Shown: piece after piece, positions 30,095 to 39,241 of the stretch
How the letters are laid out: every line of letters begins with the position of its first letter
How positions within the stretch are numbered: the first letter of the stretch is position 1
Origin: Flavobacterium flavigenum
Lineage (GTDB): Bacteria; Bacteroidota; Bacteroidia; Flavobacteriales; Flavobacteriaceae
Direction: 5' to 3'
Length of the DNA stretch: 64,000 nucleotides
Assembly (NCBI RefSeq): GCF_027111255.2
Contig: NZ_CP114285.2
Span: forward strand, 62,001-126,000
Notes under the pieces: generated by a model
The model's input: only the letters and a program-made list of their open reading frames with translations
Database searches by the model: none
Told to the model about the DNA's origin: nothing
Translations under genes and position numbers: made by a program

Positions 30095-33000
30095 TTGAGA
30101 AATAAATTACTTTTATTTTTATTGTTTTTTGTCTGCTTTTCTGTACTACCACAGTCGGAAAAAATAGCTATTCCAAAAAACGGACAGGAAAGATATGATA
30201 TTCGTTATATCGGAATCCAAAATGGTCTTGCCAATAACGCGGTAACTTCTGTTTATAAAGATAAGCGGGGACTAATGTGGTTTGGAACTTATGATGGAAT
30301 TAGCAGGTATGACGGTTATAATTTTCTGAGCTTCAGAAATGAGCCTAATGATGCCAATTCGTTAGTCAACAATAGAATAGTTACTATTTGCGGTACTCAG
30401 AATGAAATTTGGATCGGTACAAAAGGCGGTATAAGTGTTTACGATTATTTACGAAATAAGTTTATAACAAAGCGTTATACGAATGCTAAAACTTCTAAAA
30501 ATGAAGTGATTGATTTTGTAATCAATCAAATTCGGGATTTTAAATCAAAACTATATATCGCCACTGCGGGTAAGGGCTTACTTTATTATGAAGGGGATGA
30601 AGAAAAAATCATTCAGATTCCGCTTTATGTAAAAGGTAAATTATTGTGGGATTATCATGTTCAGGAAATTGATTTTGATAAATCTGGTAAACTTTGGGGC
30701 TCTGTTGCAGGTATCGGACTTGTTTCAATGGATACATCAGCAAAAAAACTTTCCGTAGTTTTACCTTTTGCGGTGGGCAGCGGCTGCATTTTGTATGATA
30801 AATTTTCAAATATTTGGCTTGGAGCCGAAGAAGGATTGTTGCGATACAATGTCGTAAACAAAACGCATCACCTTTATAAAAATCAGGAAGTCCAGTATCC
30901 TGTTTTAGATTTGATGTGCAGGCCAGATGAAAAAGAATTGTGGATTGCTACAAATGGCAACGGAGTTGTAAAATACAATTATACCACAGATAATTTTTCT
31001 TTATTAAGCTCAGACCTGAACGAAGAAAAACTCAACAGTAATGCTATTTCCTCTTTGTTTTCAGACAATACAAACCGTGTCTGGATTGGAACTTTGCGAG
31101 GCGGAGTGAATACGATTGAAGAACGAAAAAGTCCTTTTACGACCGTTTCAAGAAATGAGAAAATAAAAAATACGCTGCCTAGTGATTTTATCCTTTCATT
31201 ATCAGAACAGGACAATGAAAATCTCTGGATAGGAACAGACGGGGCCGGTGTAAGTTTATGGAACAGAAAGAATAATACGTTTACTAATTATTCCTATGAT
31301 GCAAATAATCCAAATTCATTATCTAACAATTTTGTTTCAGCAATTGTAAAAGATACAAAAGGAACCTGGTTTGGAACTTATGGAGGAGGCGTTTGTTTAT
31401 TTAATCCTCAAACCCGAAATTTTAAAAAATACAAATTATATAATCCTAAACTCAACGGACATCAAAAGAATATCTGGGTGCTTTTTCGAAGTAAAAACAA
31501 TACTTTATGGGCAGCTTCTCCCGATGAAGAAGGATTGTATCGTTATAATGAAACAACTGATCTTTTTGATTTTGTAGATGCCGGAATCAGGGGAATTATT
31601 TCTATGGCAGAAGATAAAAACGGCAATCTTTGGATTGGAAATTTTTCGAAATTATACCAGCTCAATCTCAAAACAATGAAACGTAGAGAACTTGAGGTAA
31701 GATATCCGGTCCGTTCAATTGTTTCGCATTCTGATACCAAAATGCTTGTGGGTACAGAAGGAGGAGGTTTGATGCTTTTTAATCCAGAGACATTCAAAAG
31801 CAGCTTTTTGACTCAAAAAAATAAACTTCCTAATAATTCGGTTTTGAATATTGTTCAGGATAACGATCGAACTTATTGGTGCAGCACCTATAACGGGGTA
31901 TTTGTGTACGATGCAGCTAACGGAAAAATAACGAGTTATCATGATGCAGACGGACTTCAGAGCAATCAGTTCAATTATAATGCGGCATTAAAACTTTCTA
32001 CAGGCGAAATTGTATTTGGCGGAATAAAGGGTTTCAATATTATCAACACCAAAATAACGAATCAGTTTCATGATTTCCCTAAACTGATTATCACTTCGAT
32101 AAAAGTAAACAATAAGGCTTATGATCAGTCGGGTTTATCTGTTTTCGGAATTGATAAATTAAAGTTGCCTTATGACGAATCGATGCTCAATATTGAATTT
32201 GCAGCATTAGAATACAGTCTGCCTGAAAAAATATCCTATGCTTATTTCTTAGAAGGCTGGGATTCGCAATGGCATTATGTTGACAATATCAGAAATGCAA
32301 ACTATTCCAGAATAACAGAAGGCGATTATGTTCTCAAAATTAAATCTACAAATGCAGAGGGAATCTGGAATACAAAATCCATTTCGTTGCCCATCACCAT
32401 TTTACCTCCATGGTACAGAAGTGGCTTTGCTTATTTTTTCTATTTTCTCCTTATCGCATTAATTATTTATGTAGTAGATAAATACCAGCGGCAACAGGAA
32501 AAACTGAAATACGAGGTAAGGCTTTCTCAGGATTTAGCGAAGCAGGAAAAAGAACTAAATGAAAAGAAATTAACTTTTTTTACGAATATTTCACATGAAT
32601 TCAGGTCACCTTTAACCATGATTATTAATCCGCTAAAGGAAATCATTTACGGGACAGACCAGCAGATAGATCCGGCAACGATAGAAATGGTGTACAGCAA
32701 TTCGAGAAGGCTACTGAGTCTGGTGGACCAGCTGCTGCTTTTTCGAAAAACGGAAACCGAAACAGGTAAACTTAAAATTGGCCAGATTGATATTGTAGAA
32801 CTATGCAAAGAGGTTTTTAGCTGTTTTGTTCAGCATGCCAAAACAAAAAAAATAGATTACAGTTTTAGCATTTCCGAAGAAAAAGTAATGGTTTACGTGG
32901 ATCGGGAAAAGATTGAAATGGCGATTTTTAATTTGATTTCGAATGCATTAAAATTTACCGAAAAAGAAAATGGAGCCGTTACTGTTAGTTTAAGATGTTC

Positions 33001-34189
33001 AGAAAATGAAATAGTTATCAGTGTCATCGATAATGGTGAAGGAGTTCCGGATGGGGATAAAGACAAAATTTTTAATCTGTTTTATCAGTCCAGTCAAAAT
33101 ATCAGGAATAACCGAAAAGGCTTCGGGATTGGTCTCTATCTTGTTAAACAGTTCATTACACAGCATCACGGTAAAGTTAGTTGTCGTGATAACATAAACG
33201 GAGGATCTGTTTTTGAAGTTAAATTATTATTAGGAAAAGACCACTTTGGGGATGTTGAAATCCGTGAAGATTTAAGCGACAGGACCTTGTTTTTGGAAGA
33301 TATTTTAGAAGATACTACAGTGCAGGAAAATGTACTGAAAACTGTCGAAGAACCTGAAAATATTGAGGTTTTGATTAAAGATGCAAAAAGCATTCTGGTG
33401 GTAGATGATAACGTTCAGATCAGGAATTATTTGAAAAAGATCCTAAAGCCTAAATATCATGTTACGATAGCTGAAAATGCTGAAGCAGCTTTATCCATAA
33501 TTAAAAAAGTAATGCCCGACCTGATTATTTCTGATGTGGTAATGGGTGAAATGAACGGAGTTACGTTTTGCAAACACATTAAATCCGATGACGAGCTAAA
33601 GCATATTCCCGTTATACTGCTCACCGGAGGAACTTCTGAAGATATAAAGCTGAAAGGCGCCGAAGTAGGGGCTGATGATTATATTACAAAGCCATTCGAC
33701 AATGACTATTTATTAGCCCGAATCAGCGGAATATTAGCGAGACGTGAAAGTGAGCAGCATTATATGCTGAATTCGGTAACAAAAAAATCGGAAAGTTTAA
33801 AACTATCTGATGAGGATAAAAAACTAATTGACAGAATTGTAGAAATCATAGATGCGAATTTAGAGGTGGAGAATTTTAATGTAAATGATTTATCAGAACA
33901 TTTAGGTATGAGTTATTCTTTGGTTTATAAAAAAATCAAAAAGATTACAGGAAAATCAGTTTCGGAATTTACCCGAAATGTCCGATTGCGAAAAGTAGCG
34001 ACCTTATTAATTACTACCGATTTGCAGATCAGTGAAGCGGCTGCAATTGCAGGTTTTGGCGATATTAAATATTTCAGGAAGCACTTTCAACAATTTTACA
34101 ATTTAAATCCTTCAGAATTTAAGAAGAAGTATCAAAATGTAAAGGATAACAAATACATTCTGAATGAAAGTTTCTGGAAATCAACCTGA
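30095..34189 (+). CDS. Hybrid two-component system regulator (HTCS), locus B; TTG start
   Basis: 1364-residue one-protein sensor/regulator. Order: signal peptide (about 1-20, LLLFLLFFVCFSVLPQ), periplasmic Reg_prop propeller repeats (LMWFGTYDGISRYDG and others, about 35-660), Y_Y_Y domain (about 690-765), membrane segment (GFAYFFYFLLIALIIYVV, about 778-795), HisKA with His834 (ISHEFRSPL), HATPase (NLISNALKF, IDNGEGV, GFGIGLYLV), receiver with Asp1147 (ISDVVMGEMNG) and AraC-type HTH (about 1255-1345, RKVATLLITTDLQISEAAAI). The start codon is TTG at 30095; no in-frame ATG exists between the upstream stop at 30020 and the signal peptide. Presumed activator of the GH2 and susC promoters of locus B. 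Confidence 0.95.
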   Translation: MRNKLLLFLLFFVCFSVLPQSEKIAIPKNGQERYDIRYIGIQNGLANNAVTSVYKDKRGLMWFGTYDGISRYDGYNFLSFRNEPNDANSLVNNRIVTICGTQNEIWIGTKGGISVYDYLRNKFITKRYTNAKTSKNEVIDFVINQIRDFKSKLYIATAGKGLLYYEGDEEKIIQIPLYVKGKLLWDYHVQEIDFDKSGKLWGSVAGIGLVSMDTSAKKLSVVLPFAVGSGCILYDKFSNIWLGAEEGLLRYNVVNKTHHLYKNQEVQYPVLDLMCRPDEKELWIATNGNGVVKYNYTTDNFSLLSSDLNEEKLNSNAISSLFSDNTNRVWIGTLRGGVNTIEERKSPFTTVSRNEKIKNTLPSDFILSLSEQDNENLWIGTDGAGVSLWNRKNNTFTNYSYDANNPNSLSNNFVSAIVKDTKGTWFGTYGGGVCLFNPQTRNFKKYKLYNPKLNGHQKNIWVLFRSKNNTLWAASPDEEGLYRYNETTDLFDFVDAGIRGIISMAEDKNGNLWIGNFSKLYQLNLKTMKRRELEVRYPVRSIVSHSDTKMLVGTEGGGLMLFNPETFKSSFLTQKNKLPNNSVLNIVQDNDRTYWCSTYNGVFVYDAANGKITSYHDADGLQSNQFNYNAALKLSTGEIVFGGIKGFNIINTKITNQFHDFPKLIITSIKVNNKAYDQSGLSVFGIDKLKLPYDESMLNIEFAALEYSLPEKISYAYFLEGWDSQWHYVDNIRNANYSRITEGDYVLKIKSTNAEGIWNTKSISLPITILPPWYRSGFAYFFYFLLIALIIYVVDKYQRQQEKLKYEVRLSQDLAKQEKELNEKKLTFFTNISHEFRSPLTMIINPLKEIIYGTDQQIDPATIEMVYSNSRRLLSLVDQLLLFRKTETETGKLKIGQIDIVELCKEVFSCFVQHAKTKKIDYSFSISEEKVMVYVDREKIEMAIFNLISNALKFTEKENGAVTVSLRCSENEIVISVIDNGEGVPDGDKDKIFNLFYQSSQNIRNNRKGFGIGLYLVKQFITQHHGKVSCRDNINGGSVFEVKLLLGKDHFGDVEIREDLSDRTLFLEDILEDTTVQENVLKTVEEPENIEVLIKDAKSILVVDDNVQIRNYLKKILKPKYHVTIAENAEAALSIIKKVMPDLIISDVVMGEMNGVTFCKHIKSDDELKHIPVILLTGGTSEDIKLKGAEVGADDYITKPFDNDYLLARISGILARRESEQHYMLNSVTKKSESLKLSDEDKKLIDRIVEIIDANLEVENFNVNDLSEHLGMSYSLVYKKIKKITGKSVSEFTRNVRLRKVATLLITTDLQISEAAAIAGFGDIKYFRKHFQQFYNLNPSEFKKKYQNVKDNKYILNESFWKST

Positions 34190-34220
34190 TTACAATTTTA
34201 AATAAATTCAAATTAGAGTA

Positions 34221-34275
34221 TTGATAAAACTATTCGCTGATTCATAAAATGCATGCATTGATAAATTATTTTTGT
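34221..34275 (+). promoter_or_regulatory. Candidate promoter region of the GH105 gene
   Basis: ATTGATAAA (34221), ATTCATAAA (34241) and ATTGATAAA (34258) are three near copies in 46 bp. They are followed by TATTTTTG (34268-34275), which fits TAnnTTTG. The ATG is at 34354, giving a leader of about 70 nt. The AT-rich setting makes chance matches likely. Confidence 0.3.
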
Positions 34276-34353
34276 GTGTAAAGAATAAAAAAAAGTATAT
34301 TTCAAAATACATAGAAAAATTTTACTAACAGATTTTAAACCAAAATTTATATA

Positions 34354-35502
34354 ATGATAAATTTAAAAAACTCATTTTTTATTGCATTGACTACTGTTTC
34401 ATTGTTAAGCTGTAAAAGCACGGCCCAAAAAACAGCAGCAATAAAACAATCAAAAGCAGAAGTTATTTCGATCATTGATAAAGTAAATAATCACTGGCAG
34501 GAAACACATCCTGAACCGGGGAATTCTTTTTGGCATGTTTCGGCTTATCATACCGGAAATATGGAAGCTTACAAAGTGACTAAAAACAAAAAATGTCTGG
34601 ATTATTCGCTGGCATGGGCTGAAAAAAACCAATGGATGGGGGCCAAATCAAATGATAAGTCGGAGTGGAAATACAACTATGGAGAAACTGATAAACATGT
34701 TTTGTTTGGTGACTGGCAGATTTGCTTTCAGACTTATATCGACTTATACAACTTTACAGGGAAAAAGGATCCAGGTAAAATTGCCCGTGCCCGCGAAGTG
34801 ATGGAATATGAAATGAGTACGCCGGCAAATGATTATTGGTGGTGGGTTGACGGATTGTATATGGTCATGCCGGTAATGACAAAGCTTTACAACGTTACCG
34901 GAAACAAAATGTATCTGGAAAAACTGCATTCATATCTACAATATTCGGATAGTATTATGTATGATAGCGAGGCAAAATTATATTACCGTGATGCGAAATA
35001 TGTATATCCAAAACACAAAAGTGCTAACGGTAAAAAAGACTTTTGGGCAAGGGGAGACGGCTGGATTTTTGCCGGTTATGCCAAAATTATTCAGGATTTG
35101 CCAAAATCGGCTAAACACAGGGCAGAATACATCAGCCGTTTTAAGGATATGGCTAAATCTTTGGCTGAAGCCCAACAAACTGAAGGTTATTGGACAAGAA
35201 GTATTCTGGATCCCGAACATGCCCCGGGACCTGAAACCAGCGGTACTGCCTTTTTTACCTACGGATTTTTATGGGGAATCAATAATGGAATTTTAGACAA
35301 GAAAACGTATCTGCCGGTTGTAGAAAAATCATGGAATTACTTAACCAAATTTGCGCTTCAGGAAGACGGTACAGTAGGCTATGTACAGCCTATTGGTGAA
35401 AAAGCGATTCCGGGACAGGTGGTAGATAAGAATTCTACAGCTGATTTTGGAGTGGGTGCTTTTTTACTCGCAGCATCAGAAATGTCCCGTTTTGTAAAAT
35501 GA
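34354..35502 (+). CDS. GH105/GH88-type unsaturated uronyl hydrolase lipoprotein
   Basis: Cleaves the 4,5-unsaturated uronic acid left at the non-reducing end by polysaccharide lyases. 382 residues forming one (alpha/alpha)6 barrel after a lipoprotein signal (lipobox LLSC, Cys20). Motifs match YteR/GH105: FGDWQICFQTYIDLY, YWWWVDGLYMVMP with the likely catalytic Asp166, FWARGDGWIFAGYAKI and GPETSGTAFFTYGFLWG. In locus B it suggests unsaturated glucuronate from arabinogalactan side chains, though no lyase gene is present in the window; unsaturated rhamnogalacturonyl substrates are the alternative. A strong terminator follows. Confidence 0.9.
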   Translation: MINLKNSFFIALTTVSLLSCKSTAQKTAAIKQSKAEVISIIDKVNNHWQETHPEPGNSFWHVSAYHTGNMEAYKVTKNKKCLDYSLAWAEKNQWMGAKSNDKSEWKYNYGETDKHVLFGDWQICFQTYIDLYNFTGKKDPGKIARAREVMEYEMSTPANDYWWWVDGLYMVMPVMTKLYNVTGNKMYLEKLHSYLQYSDSIMYDSEAKLYYRDAKYVYPKHKSANGKKDFWARGDGWIFAGYAKIIQDLPKSAKHRAEYISRFKDMAKSLAEAQQTEGYWTRSILDPEHAPGPETSGTAFFTYGFLWGINNGILDKKTYLPVVEKSWNYLTKFALQEDGTVGYVQPIGEKAIPGQVVDKNSTADFGVGAFLLAASEMSRFVK

Positions 35503-35530
35503 TTGGATTCATTTATTTAATAACTATTGT

Positions 35531-35562
35531 AAGGCTGTCAATTTTGACGGCCTTTTATTTTT
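35531..35562 (+). terminator. Terminator of the GH105 gene
   Basis: AAGGCTGTCA (35531-35540), loop ATTT, TGACGGCCTT (35545-35554): a 10-bp stem with one U-G pair, followed by TTATTTTT. Confidence 0.9.
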
Positions 35563-35714
35563 CCCCAAAATTTTAATCTATTTTATGATTAAATGTTGAC
35601 TTGATGATTTGCTATAATGACTTTTAAATTTTTAATAATTATACATAAAGTATTTTTATCTTTTTATTTTGTTATAACTGTAAAAAAAATATGCATTTAA
35701 TGGTAAAATACTGA

Positions 35715-35750
35715 TTTGCCCCTTTTATAATGTTGTAATTACCCCCTTTT
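35715..35750 (+). promoter_or_regulatory. Candidate HTCS operator, locus B susC promoter
   Basis: TTTGCCCCTTTTA (35715-35727) and TTACCCCCTTTTA (35739-35751) match at 11 of 13 positions with a 24-bp period. The first C of the near copy lies 26 nt before the TAGATTTG box; the equivalent distance in the GH2 promoter is 27 nt. The period differs from the 22 bp there. Confidence 0.4.
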
Positions 35751-35767
35751 ACTTATAAGTGTTATGT

Positions 35768-35775
35768 TAGATTTG
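35768..35775 (+). promoter_or_regulatory. -7 box of locus B susC
   Basis: TAGATTTG is a perfect TAnnTTTG box, preceded by TGTTATGT as in the GH2 promoter. No TTG sits at the -33 position; the CCCC half-site takes its place, as expected of an activator-dependent promoter. Confidence 0.55.
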
Positions 35776-35895
35776 TCTTGTAAATCATAGGTCTAATAGA
35801 AAATAAAAGCAGTTTAAAAGTAGTAACTGCATTGTTCAAAATACCCTGTGATTTATAAACTAACTAATTAATTAACCAAAAAATTACAAACAAAA

Positions 35896-38800
35896 ATGAC
35901 AAATTTTATTAGGAAAATCAAAGCTCCTGATTGCGTATCCGGATTTGATTTGAAAAAGAAACTTACAATATTTTGTGTATTGGTTTCCTTAACTCAGGTG
36001 CATGCCTATTCTGGAATTTCAGGCAAGGAAAAACTCTTAGAAAAACTACAGCAGCAAAATACTATAAACGGGCAGGTTAAAGATCAAACAGGTTTGCCGT
36101 TGCCAGGCGCGACGGTTTCGATAAAAGGAACAAAAATTGGCACCACAACAGATTTCGACGGAAAATTCAGTTTAGCCGGTGATCAGAATTCAGTTTTGGT
36201 CGTTTCCTTTGTTGGTTATGTAACTCAGGAAATTTCCGTAAAAGACAAATCGAACATTATTGTACAATTGAAAGAGAATGCTGCTTCATTGGAGGAAGTA
36301 GTAGTGGTGGGATATGGTAAAATGAAGAAAAAGGATTTAACAGGGGCAATTGTTCAGGTGAAACCCGAAGCTTTGGCGAACCAGAATCCACAAACTGTTC
36401 AGGATTTATTGAGAGGTGTACCCGGTTTGAAAGTTGGATATTCTGCTGATGCAAAAGGAGGCGGATCTTTGCAGGTTCGTGGACAGACTTCTGTTTACAA
36501 TCCTGATGGCGCCGGGCATAACTCGCCGCTTATTATTTTAGACGGAATGCAGTTTTACGGTGAACTTTCAGAAATCAATCCTGATGATATTGGGCAGATT
36601 GATATTTTAAAAGATGCATCGGCAACAGCTATATTTGGTTCTAAAGCCGCTGCAGGTGTTATTGTTATTACAACGAAAAAAGGAAAAAAAGGCAAACCGG
36701 TCATAAATGTTACAACCAATACGACTATTGTCAATAAAAGCGCCTATCGCGATGTATATTCCCCGGAAGGGTATATAAAATACCGTCAGGATTGGGAGAC
36801 TGCTAAAACGTATGGGCAAAATACAGCAACTGGAAATTACGAAGCATGGATAACCGGTACAGCTGCTGGTAAGCCAGGGTATTATACAAGTCCTGATCAA
36901 TTAAATCAATATGGTATAACTCAGGCGCAATGGTTAGCATATCAGCCTGTTGGTCAAACTCAGGGAAAGAGTCCGAATGAAGTATGGGGACTCCGTTTAG
37001 GAATTACAGACCCTACGCTTTTAAAAAATTTTACAGAAGGAAAAACACATAACTGGTATGACAGTACTTTCAGGACAGGAATCAATCATGACCATAATTT
37101 AAGTGTTTCCGGAGCAAGCGATAACGTAAATTATTATATGTCTCTGGGGTATTTAACATCTGAAGGTGCTATTCAGGGAAATGATTATGAGGCAGTTCGT
37201 GCCAATATGAAAGTAGATGCCAAAATTACGAGCTGGCTTGAATTTGGAGCAAACGTTAATTTTCAGGACCGTACAGATGGAGACATAGCAGTAGGTACAG
37301 GCACAAATTACTGGGATGCAAACATGTTGAGAAACAGCCCGTTTTCTAATTTTAGAGATGCAAACGGCGATTATGAAAGACAACCCATGGGGCAAACTAT
37401 CGGGGGATATAATTATTATTACGACCGCCAATTTATAGAACTTGAGAAAGGATATACGGTGTTAAATACTATTTTCAATACTAAGGTAACTCTTCCTTTG
37501 GGTATAACGTATTCTTTTAATGTGGCACCACGTTACCAATTTTTTTACAATCGATATTTTCAGTCATCCGGGCATAAAGGCTGGAATCCAGCTAACATTG
37601 GTGTAGATAGAGAAAATGGTAAAAACTTCACATGGAACATGAATAACACTATTACATGGGATTATACATTTGCTGAAAAACACCATATCATAGCCACTTT
37701 TGTTCAGGAAGCAGAAGAACTTAAAACATGGTCAGATCGTATCGATGCCAATAATATTTTGCCATCTGATGCATTAGGGTTTCATAATATTGCTAATGCA
37801 ACACTTGCCAACAGTTCGTTTTCTTCAAACGACACACATCAAACTGCCGATGCATTAATGGCGAGACTTTTCTATTCGTTTGATGATCGTTATATGGTAA
37901 CAGGAACGGTACGCCGTGACGGATATTCAGCATTTGGGGCTAAAGATCCGTATGGAGTTTTCCCTTCTGTAGCATTTGGATGGAACTTCAAAAAAGAAAA
38001 CTGGTTCAACTGGGCTCCTATGAGTACTGGAAAATTACGCTTATCCTGGGGTAAAAACGGAAACAGAACCCTTAGCGATCCTTATATAGCTTTAGCAAAC
38101 TTAGCTTCAGGTACCGGGGCAACAATGGGATATATTGATGCTTCCGGAAACATTGTGGATATGAAATATTTAGGAATTGACCGTATGGCGAATCCAAATT
38201 TGCAATGGGAAAAAACAGAAGCAACTAATATTGGCCTTGATCTGGGTTTCTTAAATGACCGAATTACCGGTACTGTAGATGTTTACAGAATGATTACCCA
38301 TGATATGATCATGAATAGACGTCTTGCCGATTTTACCGGATTTGTAGGTATTGCAACCAATCTTGGAGAGGTTGAAAATAAGGGGATTGAAATAAGCCTT
38401 AATACCATAAACATAAAAAATCCAAATTTTGAATGGACGACCACAGTTGCTTTTTCATATAATAAAAACACCATTAATGCATTATATGGCAACATGGAAG
38501 ATGTTAAGGATGCCAATGGCAATGTTATTGGAACTAAAGAAGCTGATGATAAGGCTAATAAATGGTTTATCGGGAAACCTATTTCTCAAATCTGGGATTA
38601 TAAAGTAACCGGGATCTGGCAAAAAGAAGAATTTGAAGAAGCTGCAAAATACGGACAACGCCCTGGTGACCCAAAAGTAGAAAACAGTTACACTGCCGAT
38701 GATGTTAACGGTAAACCAACTTATAACGAAAAAGACAAGCAGTTTTTAGGGCAAACAGATCCTCCGGTAAACTGGTCGTTACGTAATGAATTCAGGATGT

Positions 38801-39228
38801 TTAAAAACTGGAATCTGGCTATTAACATGTATTCTTACATGGGACACAAATCCCTTGATGGGCGTTATATGAATACCTACAATGATGGTAGTTTGTATAC
38901 CAACAACTACAATCCGTTTGAGAATCCGTATTGGACAATTGATAATCCAACGAATGACTGGGCGCGACTTGATGCCAGAGGACCTGCCGGAGCCGGAACA
39001 GCAAAATTATACGATCGTAGTTTTATTCGTTTAGATAATATTTCGCTGGCTTATACGCTTCCTAAAGATCTTTTGGACCGCCTGCATGTTAGAAACTTCA
39101 AAATTTATGCTTCGTGTCAGAACGTAGCTACATGGTCTGCTTCCCGCGAATGGAAATACTACGGAGATCCGGAAACAGGCGGACTGGCTACACGAATGTT
39201 TAATTTAGGTTTTAACGTTTCACTTTAA
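35896..39228 (+). CDS. SusC-type TonB-dependent transporter (locus B)
   Basis: 1110-residue outer-membrane oligosaccharide importer. The first ~60 residues form an extended signal region (LTIFCVLVSLTQVHAYSGIS) plus a linker; a carboxypeptidase-D-like domain spans about 57-130 (INGQVKDQTGLPLPGATVSI, DFDGKFSL), the plug about 135-260 (EEVVVVGYGKMKKKDLTGAI, IFGSKAAAGVIVITTKKGKK), then the barrel, ending in MFNLGFNVSL. No STN domain. Its plug and long barrel loops differ clearly from the locus A SusC, in line with a different ligand. susD follows after 13 bp. Confidence 0.96.
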   Translation: MTNFIRKIKAPDCVSGFDLKKKLTIFCVLVSLTQVHAYSGISGKEKLLEKLQQQNTINGQVKDQTGLPLPGATVSIKGTKIGTTTDFDGKFSLAGDQNSVLVVSFVGYVTQEISVKDKSNIIVQLKENAASLEEVVVVGYGKMKKKDLTGAIVQVKPEALANQNPQTVQDLLRGVPGLKVGYSADAKGGGSLQVRGQTSVYNPDGAGHNSPLIILDGMQFYGELSEINPDDIGQIDILKDASATAIFGSKAAAGVIVITTKKGKKGKPVINVTTNTTIVNKSAYRDVYSPEGYIKYRQDWETAKTYGQNTATGNYEAWITGTAAGKPGYYTSPDQLNQYGITQAQWLAYQPVGQTQGKSPNEVWGLRLGITDPTLLKNFTEGKTHNWYDSTFRTGINHDHNLSVSGASDNVNYYMSLGYLTSEGAIQGNDYEAVRANMKVDAKITSWLEFGANVNFQDRTDGDIAVGTGTNYWDANMLRNSPFSNFRDANGDYERQPMGQTIGGYNYYYDRQFIELEKGYTVLNTIFNTKVTLPLGITYSFNVAPRYQFFYNRYFQSSGHKGWNPANIGVDRENGKNFTWNMNNTITWDYTFAEKHHIIATFVQEAEELKTWSDRIDANNILPSDALGFHNIANATLANSSFSSNDTHQTADALMARLFYSFDDRYMVTGTVRRDGYSAFGAKDPYGVFPSVAFGWNFKKENWFNWAPMSTGKLRLSWGKNGNRTLSDPYIALANLASGTGATMGYIDASGNIVDMKYLGIDRMANPNLQWEKTEATNIGLDLGFLNDRITGTVDVYRMITHDMIMNRRLADFTGFVGIATNLGEVENKGIEISLNTINIKNPNFEWTTTVAFSYNKNTINALYGNMEDVKDANGNVIGTKEADDKANKWFIGKPISQIWDYKVTGIWQKEEFEEAAKYGQRPGDPKVENSYTADDVNGKPTYNEKDKQFLGQTDPPVNWSLRNEFRMFKNWNLAINMYSYMGHKSLDGRYMNTYNDGSLYTNNYNPFENPYWTIDNPTNDWARLDARGPAGAGTAKLYDRSFIRLDNISLAYTLPKDLLDRLHVRNFKIYASCQNVATWSASREWKYYGDPETGGLATRMFNLGFNVSL

Positions 39229-39241
39229 TAATTATTCAACA

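Larger units (their letters stand above)
35503..35895. other. 393-bp region between GH105 and locus B susC
   Basis: Holds the GH105 terminator (35531-35562), the CCCC direct repeat (35715-35750), the TAGATTTG box (35768-35775) and the susC leader of about 115 nt. The 35565-35710 part is plain AT-rich DNA. Confidence 0.65.
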
